A DNA stretch of 64,000 nucleotides from Nonomuraea africana (GTDB taxonomy: Bacteria; Actinomycetota; Actinomycetes; Streptosporangiales; Streptosporangiaceae). Of this stretch, positions 52,243-59,737 are shown piece by piece. Location: the NCBI RefSeq assembly GCF_014873535.1, contig NZ_JADBEF010000001.1, forward strand, positions 6,324,001-6,388,000, in the 5' to 3' direction. Each line of letters begins with the position of its first letter. The first letter of the stretch is position 1. The notes under the pieces are model-generated. The model saw only the letters and a list, made by a program, of their open reading frames with translations, was not told where the DNA came from and did not search any database. The position numbers were made by a program, and so were the translations under genes.

Positions 52243-54537
52243 ATGAACTTCTGCCTGAGCGACCTCGTACCACCCTTGAGGTGGAGCGACGCGGCCGCGA
52301 TCACACTGCTCCACGGTCAGCCGCACCTACCCGAGGCCTGGTGGCGGAGCCTGCCCGTGCCACGGGTGCTGTCCGCCATCGGGCCCGAGTCCCTCGGTGA
52401 GCTGCTGACGGAGATCGCGCTGGAGCACTGGCCCGCGGCGGCCGTCGGCGACGTGCTGCCCGCGCTGCACGTGCTCGACCCTGACGAGGCCGACGAGCCG
52501 CACGTGGCGATCGCCCTGGACCGGGCGGGGTCGTGGCCGGGGCTGCTGGCGCTGAGCAGCCGCGAGCTGATGGACCAGCCGTTCGTGAAAGCGCGTCCGG
52601 TGCTGAACACGCTCTTCGGGTCGGTGTTCGTCCGGCTGGCCCCGGGCGCCCCCATCGGGGAGCGCCGCGTCGAGGCGCCGCCCGCGGCCGACGTGGCACC
52701 TGTGGTGGACGCGGCGCCCGCTGTCGGCGCGGTGCCCGAAGATGTGCACGCCGACGAGGCGCACATCGTGGTGCCGGAGCCCGTCGTCGAGACGCCCGCC
52801 GCGGAACAGGAGCCGTTCGAGACCCCGGAGCCCGCGCCCGTCGCGGAGCGCGAGCCGGTCGAGGAACCCGAGCTGCTCGAGGAGCATGCGCCGATCGAGG
52901 AGCATGAGCCTCTCGTCGCGGCCGAGCCGGTCGAGGAGCCGGAGCCCGTGGCGGGCCCCGAGCCGGTCGTCAAGCACGAGGAGCAGGGGTGGGACGCCTT
53001 CCAGTCCCACTCGCCCGTGCATCAGGAGGACCACGAGCCGGCACCCGTCGAACCGCAGGGCGACTTCCACACCGACCCCGACGCGGAGGAGGCCGAGCAC
53101 GAGGAGGAGTCTCGCTCCGAGGCCCCCGAGCCGCCCATCGAGGCGGCCGAGGCACCTGAGTCTCCCGTGGACGCGGCCGGAGAGCCTGAGCCGCCCATCG
53201 CGGCGAACGTGGCCGCGTACCCCGAGCCGCCCGTCGAGGCGGCCGAGGCCCATGAGTCGCTCCTCGACGCGGCCAGAGAACCTGAGCCGCTCGTCGAGGC
53301 GGAGCCGGCCGAGGAGCCCGTGGCCGCGCTGGCCGTAGCGGACCAGCACGATCTGCACGCGCTCATCGAGTCCTCCTTCGCGGGACTGGACGACAAGTCC
53401 TGGGCCGTGGCGCAGAACCGCGTCTTCACCGACACCCCCTCGGCCGTCGAGCAGTTGGCCAAGCTGTTCGCCGTGTCGAAGGAGGAGATCGTCTCCGTCG
53501 AGGCCGCGCTGCGCCAGCGGTTGCAGCGCTGGCTGGCCGCCGAGGAGACGGCGCCCTACCGGGCCCACCTGGACGAGCTGCGCGCGCGCCTGGGCGAGAA
53601 CCCGCCGAAGGAGCTGCTGGCCGGCGCGGCCGGGTGGCACGGCAAGGAGATCCGCGCCCTCGACGTGCCCGCCTGGCAGTTCGTGCAGGCCACCATGGCG
53701 GCACTGGTGCGCGTCCCCGACCTCGCGCCGCCCCCGCCGGATTCGCCCTTCCACCCGGCACCCCAGGTCCAGGAACCGCCCTTCCAGCCGGCGCCCTTGT
53801 TCCAGGAACCGCCCTTCCAGCCGGCGCCCCCGGCCCAGGAACCGCCCTTCCAACCGGCCCAGGAGCCGCCGTTCCAGGCCGCCATCCCGCCGGACGCGCC
53901 GTTCCAAGCGCCTTCGCAGGAAGCCCCCTTCCCTTCGCTGCCGCCACAGCCGCCCTTCCAGGCACCCGAGCCCCCGCGGGTCCAGCAGGACGGACCCGCC
54001 GACGGCAACGGCAAGCCGTACCAGGGCTTCAAGGACGTCTCGCTCACCAAGCGCTGCTTCCGCCAGCCCGACGGCCGGTGGTGGCTGCGGATCGACGTGA
54101 CGGCCGAGCAGCTGGCCACCGGCGAGTGCGCGCTGCCCAGCGGGTTCGCCGCCTACCTCGGGCTGACCCCGGGCGCGAGCTGGACGGTCAGGAGCGCGGC
54201 GGGCGAGCTGATGATGAGCTGGCACGGCAGGCCGTCGATCAGCCAGATGGGCAGGCTGCTGGCCGACGTCGGCGCGAGGGAGGGCGGCCACCTGTTCATC
54301 ACGCTCTCCAAGGAAGGCGTGCTGCGGGCCAAACACCTCCCGGTCTCCACCCCTGGCGCGAGTAAGATCTCCAAGGCGCTGCGACTGGCCGACTACACCG
54401 GCCTCAGCAGTGCCATCGAACACGCCGCCAGAATCATCGCCATAAGGATTGGCATGTCGGGCAACGTCAGTCTCGAGGACTTGAAGACCAGGCTCCGCGA
54501 ACGCGGGGACCGTGACCTGTTCGAACTGTTGGACTGA
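52243..54537 (+). CDS. Paralog A of a helicase-flanking pair: acidic, Pro-rich, degenerate sigma-R4-like HTH
   Basis: 764 residues. Order: N-terminal domain (1-90, LSDLVPPLRW, LPEAWWRSLP); long Glu/Pro/Ala-rich acidic region (about 150-370, units like PEPPIEAAEAPES); a helical segment aligning with the sigma-region-4-like HTH of the gene at 56398 (about 385-430, QLAKLFAVSKEEIVSVEAAL) plus its companion helices; a Pro-rich linker with repeated EPPFQPAP (about 490-575); a conserved C-terminal domain (about 593-700, KRCFRQPDGRWWLRIDV); and a tail ending LRERGDRDLFELLD. It lacks the winged helix of its paralog. Four nt before the helicase gene, so they are coupled. Confidence 0.82.
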   Translation: MNFCLSDLVPPLRWSDAAAITLLHGQPHLPEAWWRSLPVPRVLSAIGPESLGELLTEIALEHWPAAAVGDVLPALHVLDPDEADEPHVAIALDRAGSWPGLLALSSRELMDQPFVKARPVLNTLFGSVFVRLAPGAPIGERRVEAPPAADVAPVVDAAPAVGAVPEDVHADEAHIVVPEPVVETPAAEQEPFETPEPAPVAEREPVEEPELLEEHAPIEEHEPLVAAEPVEEPEPVAGPEPVVKHEEQGWDAFQSHSPVHQEDHEPAPVEPQGDFHTDPDAEEAEHEEESRSEAPEPPIEAAEAPESPVDAAGEPEPPIAANVAAYPEPPVEAAEAHESLLDAAREPEPLVEAEPAEEPVAALAVADQHDLHALIESSFAGLDDKSWAVAQNRVFTDTPSAVEQLAKLFAVSKEEIVSVEAALRQRLQRWLAAEETAPYRAHLDELRARLGENPPKELLAGAAGWHGKEIRALDVPAWQFVQATMAALVRVPDLAPPPPDSPFHPAPQVQEPPFQPAPLFQEPPFQPAPPAQEPPFQPAQEPPFQAAIPPDAPFQAPSQEAPFPSLPPQPPFQAPEPPRVQQDGPADGNGKPYQGFKDVSLTKRCFRQPDGRWWLRIDVTAEQLATGECALPSGFAAYLGLTPGASWTVRSAAGELMMSWHGRPSISQMGRLLADVGAREGGHLFITLSKEGVLRAKHLPVSTPGASKISKALRLADYTGLSSAIEHAARIIAIRIGMSGNVSLEDLKTRLRERGDRDLFELLD

Positions 54538-54541
54538 GCCC

Positions 54542-56347
54542 GTGCCGCGGCTCGCGATCGCCCCCGACTTCCCCAGGGAGCTCAGCGCTCTGGCCCCGCC
54601 TGCGCGCAGGGAGGTCATGGCCGCGTTGCCCGCGCTGCTGACGCACGTCCCCGTCCCCGAAGGGGTGGGGACGCTGCGGATGGCCGAGGAGCACATGGCC
54701 GTCGTCGTACGGCAGGGCGATGTCTCGTGGCTGCTCACCCTGCTGCCCGACGCCGAGGCCGAGGCCTACGCCAGGCGGCACGCCTTCAGCGTCAACCCGG
54801 TCATCGGGGTGGTCGAGCAGTGGGACGCCGAGGCGCTCGGCCTGGTCGAGCACGCCCTGCGCCGCTCGGCGGGCCACGCCAGGCTGTTCGAGCCGGTCAG
54901 CGACACTGACCTGCTGAGCCTGGGAATCGATCTCGCGCTGCTGCCGATCATCAGGCTGATCGGCAACGAGGCGGACGTGGAGGCGCTCGAACCGCTGCTG
55001 CCGCCCACGCAGTACCTTCCGCTCTCGGTCATGGCCAGGGGCGGCTCGCTGCCCGAGGCGTGGAAGGAGCTCGACTCCCGCCGCACCTCGTGGGACCCGC
55101 CCGAGCCGATCGACACCTCTGACCTGTACGCGGCGCTGGTCCGCAGCCCTGACAGAGCGGTGTTCGCCGCCACGGACGAGGAGCTGGAGCGGATCGTCAC
55201 CGCGCCGGACTGGTGCGTCTTCCTGCACCCGCCGCAACACCGGCTGGCGCGCGCCGACCACTACGAGCATCCCGTGCTCGTCACCGGCGGCGCGGGCACC
55301 GGCAAGACCCTCATCGCCCTGCACCGGGCCGCGCACCTGGCCGCGCACGGGAACGGGCCGGTGCTGCTGGTGACGTTCACGCAGAGTCTGGCCACCGACC
55401 TGTCGGCGAGGCTCGACATCCTCATCGAGGACGAGTCCGTCCGTAAGCGCATCGACGTCTGCAACGTCGACCGGCTGGCGATCAGGATCGTGGCCGACGT
55501 GGAGGGGCGGCAGCCCGCCCTCGTCGGCCCGGGGGCCCGCTCGCTGACCGAGCTGACCGACGAGGCGCTGCGGCTGCTCACCAGGGCCACCGGCGATCTG
55601 CTCGATGACGTGCTGAGCTTCGGTGAGCCCGGGCGCAAGCCGTACCGGCACATCGTGGTGGACGAGGCGCAGGACGTCAGCCCCGCGCAGTGGCGGCTGC
55701 TGCGCGCGGCGGTGCCGCGCGCGCCCGACGACCTGTTCGTGGTCGGCGACCCGCACCAGCGCATCACCGACCATCGCATCGCCCTGGGCGCGGTCGGCAT
55801 CCATGCCGTCCAGCACGGCCTGAGCATCTCCTACCGGCTGCCGCACGAACTGCTCTCCTTCGGTGTCCGGCTGCGCGGTGGCGGGCCGACGCTCGGCCTG
55901 GTCAAGGGGGTGCAGGAGCTGCGCGGCTTCCGCAGCACCCGCCACGGCGAGCGGCCGACGGTCCGGGCCTACGACACGCCGGAGGCCGAGCTGGCCGGAC
56001 TGGTGACGACGATCGAGTCGTGGCGGGAGGAGGGGGTGCCCAGCGCGGAGATCGCCGTGGCCGCGCGCACCACTCGCCTGGTCAAGGCGGCCAAGGAGGC
56101 GTTGCGTCAGGCCAGGCAGGAGGTCAGGGTGACCACTCTGCACGGCCTGAAGGGCCTGGAGTTCGAGAACGTCGCGCTGGTCGGCATCACCGAGGGTGTG
56201 GTGCCCGAACCGCTACCCGCCGACCCCGGTGACCGGGCGCGAGTGCTGCAGCGCGAGCGGGGTCTGCTCTACGTTGCCTGTACGCGGGCCAGGTCCGTGC
56301 TCTACGTTTCCCATTCGGGAAGAGGTAGCCCTTTTTTGTCGTCCTAA
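54542..56347 (+). CDS. UvrD/SF1 helicase with N-terminal RelE-like domain
   Basis: 601 residues. Residues 1-95 resemble the RelE/ParE-like domain found in front of some actinobacterial UvrD-type helicases (APDFPRELSALAPPARREVM, VSWLLTLLPDAEAEAYARRH). The helicase core has all motifs: Walker A TGGAGTGKT (about 247-255), Walker B VVDEAQD (about 372-378), VVGDPHQRI, SYRLPHEL, TTLHGLKGLEFENV, YVACTRARSVLYVS (about 576-590). A 3'-5' DNA translocase is expected. GTG start without a ribosome site, relying on coupling to the preceding gene. Placed between two paralogous DNA-binding-like proteins. Confidence 0.88.
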   Translation: MPRLAIAPDFPRELSALAPPARREVMAALPALLTHVPVPEGVGTLRMAEEHMAVVVRQGDVSWLLTLLPDAEAEAYARRHAFSVNPVIGVVEQWDAEALGLVEHALRRSAGHARLFEPVSDTDLLSLGIDLALLPIIRLIGNEADVEALEPLLPPTQYLPLSVMARGGSLPEAWKELDSRRTSWDPPEPIDTSDLYAALVRSPDRAVFAATDEELERIVTAPDWCVFLHPPQHRLARADHYEHPVLVTGGAGTGKTLIALHRAAHLAAHGNGPVLLVTFTQSLATDLSARLDILIEDESVRKRIDVCNVDRLAIRIVADVEGRQPALVGPGARSLTELTDEALRLLTRATGDLLDDVLSFGEPGRKPYRHIVVDEAQDVSPAQWRLLRAAVPRAPDDLFVVGDPHQRITDHRIALGAVGIHAVQHGLSISYRLPHELLSFGVRLRGGGPTLGLVKGVQELRGFRSTRHGERPTVRAYDTPEAELAGLVTTIESWREEGVPSAEIAVAARTTRLVKAAKEALRQARQEVRVTTLHGLKGLEFENVALVGITEGVVPEPLPADPGDRARVLQRERGLLYVACTRARSVLYVSHSGRGSPFLSS

Positions 56348-56369
56348 TCACATAGTCTCTGAACTGCGG

Positions 56370-56375
56370 ATATCT
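56370..56375 (+). promoter_or_regulatory. Candidate -10 box for the third gene of the helicase module
   Basis: TATCTT, 22 nt before the ATG at 56398, in the 50-nt gap after the helicase gene. Confidence 0.4.
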
Positions 56376-56397
56376 TCCCTTTGCCGGTTGGACCCCA

Positions 56398-58212
56398 ATG
56401 AATCTCAGCCTGAGCGACCTCGCGCCACCCTTGCGCTGGACGTCCCCCGTCCAGATCGCACCGCTCGCGGACGATCCTCAGCTGCCCGAAGCATGGTGGC
56501 AGTCGATCCCGCTGGACCGCGCGTGCGCCGTCATCGGCGCGCAGGCCGTCGCCGGACGCCTCGCCGACCTCGCCGTCGCCACGTGGGGGCATCTGCAACT
56601 CGGCGACATCCTGCCGTTGCTGAGGTTCTCCGACCCCGCCGAGAGCGAGCGGACGCCTGAGCTGCTCGGCCGCGACGTGGTTCACAAGCTGTTCAGCGGT
56701 GTCTTCGAGCGGCTGCTCGAACCCGTCGCCGAGGTCCGGCCCGTTCCGCTGCCCCAGCTGGTCGACGAGCTGTTCGTCTCGCTCGACGAGCGTCAGCGGA
56801 CGATCGCGCGCGACCGTGTCTACGCCGAGCAGCGGGCCACGCTCGACGAGCTGGCGCAGCGCTTCTCCGTGACCAGGGAGCGGATCAGGCAGATCGAGCG
56901 CGACCTGCGCGACCACGTGGAAGCCTGGCTCTCCTCCGTCACGGCGGCGCCGCTGTTGGCGCACGTGACGTGGCTGCGAGGGCGGCTGGGCGCCGCCGTA
57001 CCCGCCGAGGAGCTGGCGGACGCGGTGGCGTGGCACCGTACGGAGCTGGTCTCGCTCGGCATCCCCGTGTGGCGCTTCGTGCGGACTCTGCTGACCGGCT
57101 ACGACCAGGTGGACGGGTGGCTGATCGCGGGCGGCGCCGACGAGCTGAGGGAGAAGACCAGGCAGCTGTTCACCGAGGGACCGCGACCCGTCGGCGAGGC
57201 GGTCGCCATGACCGCCCAGCTCGGCGTCCGCGAGGACGTGGCGGAGCGGTGGCTGGCCGCCGTGCCGCAACTGCGGGTCTTCGAGGGACATGTCATGCTC
57301 TGGCCGCGCAGCGTCAACGAGAAGGCCGAGGCGGTGCTGGCCGTCGCGGGCCGGCCGCTCACCCCTGAGGAGATCCAGGAGCGGATCGGCGAGGACTACA
57401 GCCTGGTCGGCATCCGCAACCAGCTCACGGCCGACGCGCGCTTCCGCAGGGTCGACAGGAACAAGTACGGCCTGGCACGGTGGGGCGGCGAGGAGTACCT
57501 GGGGATCAGGGAGATGATCGCCAGGGAGATCGAGCGGGCCGGCGGCGAGGCCTCGGTCAACACCATCGTGACGAACCTGACCTCCCGCTACGACGTCAGC
57601 GAGAGCTCGGTCCGCGCCTACTCCGGCGGGCCGGGGTTCGAGCGGTCGCAGCGCGGCTGGATCAGGGTGGCGGCGCCCGACCAGCCCGGTTACCAGCCGC
57701 GCAAGGACGTCTCGGAGACGCGGCGCTGCTTCAGGTCGCGTGACGGGCGCTGGTGGCACCGGGTGGACGTCAACGCCGAGCACCTGCGCGGCTCGGGCTC
57801 CCCACTCCCCACCGGCTTCGCCGCGCATCTCGGCATGGCGCCCGGCGGTTCCCTGACCGCCTCCGCGCCCTCCGGCGACGTGGTGATCTCCTGGCACAAC
57901 CAGCCGACCATGGGGTCGATCAGGAACGTGCTGGCGGAGTTCAACGCCTCCGAGGGCGACCACGTGTTCCTCACGGTGTCCGACGGAGGGGAGCTGCTCA
58001 CCCGCTTCCTGCCCGCGGCCCAGCCGGCTCTCCGGCCGCTGAACCGGGCGCTGCACCTGATCGGGTACACGGCCCCGGTGAACTCCGAGGCGGAGGGCCT
58101 GCGGCTGATCGGGGCCAGGGTCGGGCTGCCGGAGACCGCGACGCGCGAAGAGGTGCTGGCGCGCCTGCGGGAGCGCGGCGACCGGGACATCCTGGCCTTC
58201 CTGGGCGAGTAG
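56398..58212 (+). CDS. Paralog B of the helicase-flanking pair: sigma-R4-like HTH and HARE-HTH-like wing
   Basis: 604 residues. Order: N-terminal domain shared with the gene at 52243 (LSDLAPPLRW, LPEAWWQSIP); sigma-70 region-4-like HTH (about 145-170, LDELAQRFSVTRERIRQIE); helical region; HARE-HTH-like winged helix (about 317-362, LTPEEIQERIGEDYSLVGIR, RFRRVDRNKYGLA); another HTH-like segment (about 366-424, IREMIAREIERAGGEASVNT); the shared C-terminal domain (about 437-535, RRCFRSRDGRWWHRVDV); tail ending LRERGDRDILAFLGE. HARE-HTH also forms the RNA polymerase delta subunit, so an RNA polymerase or promoter-DNA role is plausible but inferred. Confidence 0.82.
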   Translation: MNLSLSDLAPPLRWTSPVQIAPLADDPQLPEAWWQSIPLDRACAVIGAQAVAGRLADLAVATWGHLQLGDILPLLRFSDPAESERTPELLGRDVVHKLFSGVFERLLEPVAEVRPVPLPQLVDELFVSLDERQRTIARDRVYAEQRATLDELAQRFSVTRERIRQIERDLRDHVEAWLSSVTAAPLLAHVTWLRGRLGAAVPAEELADAVAWHRTELVSLGIPVWRFVRTLLTGYDQVDGWLIAGGADELREKTRQLFTEGPRPVGEAVAMTAQLGVREDVAERWLAAVPQLRVFEGHVMLWPRSVNEKAEAVLAVAGRPLTPEEIQERIGEDYSLVGIRNQLTADARFRRVDRNKYGLARWGGEEYLGIREMIAREIERAGGEASVNTIVTNLTSRYDVSESSVRAYSGGPGFERSQRGWIRVAAPDQPGYQPRKDVSETRRCFRSRDGRWWHRVDVNAEHLRGSGSPLPTGFAAHLGMAPGGSLTASAPSGDVVISWHNQPTMGSIRNVLAEFNASEGDHVFLTVSDGGELLTRFLPAAQPALRPLNRALHLIGYTAPVNSEAEGLRLIGARVGLPETATREEVLARLRERGDRDILAFLGE

Positions 58213-58251
58213 TCGCTTTCCGCCGGCAGGGCGCCGGATTAGGCTCGGTGC

Positions 58252-59619
58252 ATGTTGAGGATCTACGACACGCGTACCAGGCAGGTCGAGGACATCCCCC
58301 AGGCGCGAGCGCTGCGGATGTACACCTGCGGTCCGACCGTCTACCGGTACGCGCATGTCGGGAACCTGCGCTCCTACCTGCTGTCCGACCTCATCAGGAG
58401 GATCCTGGAACGCCGGCGGGTCCGCATGCTCGTCTGCCAGAACATCACCGACGTCGGTCACCTGGTCGACGACGCCGAGATCGGCGAGGACAAGATCGTC
58501 GCGCAGGCGCGTGAGGAGGGCAGGTCCACGCTCGACATCGCCAGGTTCTACGAGGACGCCTTCCGCCGCGACACCGCCGCGCTGAACCTGCGCCCGCCCG
58601 AGCACACCCCCCGCGCGACCGAGGCCATCGACCTCATGATCGAGCTGATCGCCAAGCTGATCGAGAAGGGCCACGCCTACACCGTGCCCGACGGCTCGGT
58701 CTTCTTCGCCGCCGAGACCTTCCCCTCGTACGGGGAGATCTCCGGCAACCGGCTCGACGCGCTCAAGCCGGGGCACCGGGTCGAGGGCGTCGACCCGCGC
58801 AAGCGCTTCCACGCCGACTGGGCCCTGTGGAAGCACTCGCACCGCGAGCTGGCCTGGGACACCCCGTGGGGCGGGCGCGGCTTTCCCGGCTGGCACATCG
58901 AGTGCTCGGCCATGTCGCTGCGCTACCTCGGCGAGCACATCGACATCCACACCGGCGGCATCGACCTGCGCTTCCCGCACCACGAGGACGAGCGCGCGCA
59001 GTCCGACAGCGCGGCGGGGCACGAGGTCGTGCGGCGGTGGGTGCATGGGGAGCACCTGCTGTTCGACGGGCGCAAGATGGCCAAGTCCACGGGCAACGTG
59101 GTGCTGCTGGCCGACGTGGAAGCCGAGGGGATCGACCCGCTGGCCGTACGGCTGGCCTTCATGGAGCACCGCTACCGGCAGCAGATGAACCTGACCTGGG
59201 ACACCCTGCGGGCGGCCGACCGCACGCTGCGCCGCTGGCGGACCAGGGTCGCCGAGTGGGCGGAGTCGCCGTCCGCGCCTCTCGACCAGCAGGCCGTACG
59301 GCAGGCGGAGGCCGCCTTCGACGACGACCTCGACACGCCCGCGGCCCTCAGGGTGCTCCGGGAGCTCGAACGCGACGAGAGCGTCGCGCCGGGCTCGAAG
59401 TTCGAGTCCTTCCTCCATCTCGACCACGTGCTGGGCCTCGACCTCTCGTCGGAGATCGGCAGGGTGCGGGTGCTGCCGTCCGGCGCCGCCGAGCTCCTGG
59501 AGCAGCGCGCCCGCGCCAGGCGGGAGCACGACTGGGCGGCCGCCGACCGCCTGCGCGACGAGCTGGCGACGCTCGGCGTGAAGGTCGCCGACACCCCCGA
59601 CGGCCAGACCTGGGCCTGA
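58252..59619 (+). CDS. cysS: Cysteine--tRNA ligase
   Basis: 455 residues. HIGH-type motif HVGNLRSY, KMAKS as KMSKS, zinc ligands in CGPTVY, ECSAM and FPHHEDE, plus the GEHIDIHTGGIDLRFPHHED block. The C-terminal DALR-like helical domain and a short tail (RREHDWAAADRLRDEL) are present, supporting CysS rather than the shorter mycothiol ligase MshC. It may be a second copy, since the usual actinobacterial cysS sits near ispF/rlmB. TAGGCT 6 nt before the ATG (leaderless). Confidence 0.9.
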   Translation: MLRIYDTRTRQVEDIPQARALRMYTCGPTVYRYAHVGNLRSYLLSDLIRRILERRRVRMLVCQNITDVGHLVDDAEIGEDKIVAQAREEGRSTLDIARFYEDAFRRDTAALNLRPPEHTPRATEAIDLMIELIAKLIEKGHAYTVPDGSVFFAAETFPSYGEISGNRLDALKPGHRVEGVDPRKRFHADWALWKHSHRELAWDTPWGGRGFPGWHIECSAMSLRYLGEHIDIHTGGIDLRFPHHEDERAQSDSAAGHEVVRRWVHGEHLLFDGRKMAKSTGNVVLLADVEAEGIDPLAVRLAFMEHRYRQQMNLTWDTLRAADRTLRRWRTRVAEWAESPSAPLDQQAVRQAEAAFDDDLDTPAALRVLRELERDESVAPGSKFESFLHLDHVLGLDLSSEIGRVRVLPSGAAELLEQRARARREHDWAAADRLRDELATLGVKVADTPDGQTWA

Positions 59620-59737
59620 CCCGCGCGCCCCTCGGCGCTCCATGATCGTGTCCTGACGGTTACCCCGAGTAATGCCTGTCCAGGCGGCGATGTAGGGCTG
59701 CGACACTTGGTGCGGAGCAGGTCAGAGGGAGGTTTTC

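Noticed and set aside
56320..56345. T-run at the end of the helicase gene as terminator
   Set aside because: The TTTTTT lies inside the last codons and the only preceding stem is three base pairs.
58252..59619. Mycothiol ligase MshC instead of CysS
   Set aside because: Length (455), presence of the C-terminal helical domain and the CysS-type sequence favour the tRNA ligase.
56344..59706. 1120-residue minus-strand open frame
   Set aside because: Antisense to the B protein and cysS; no recognisable domain.
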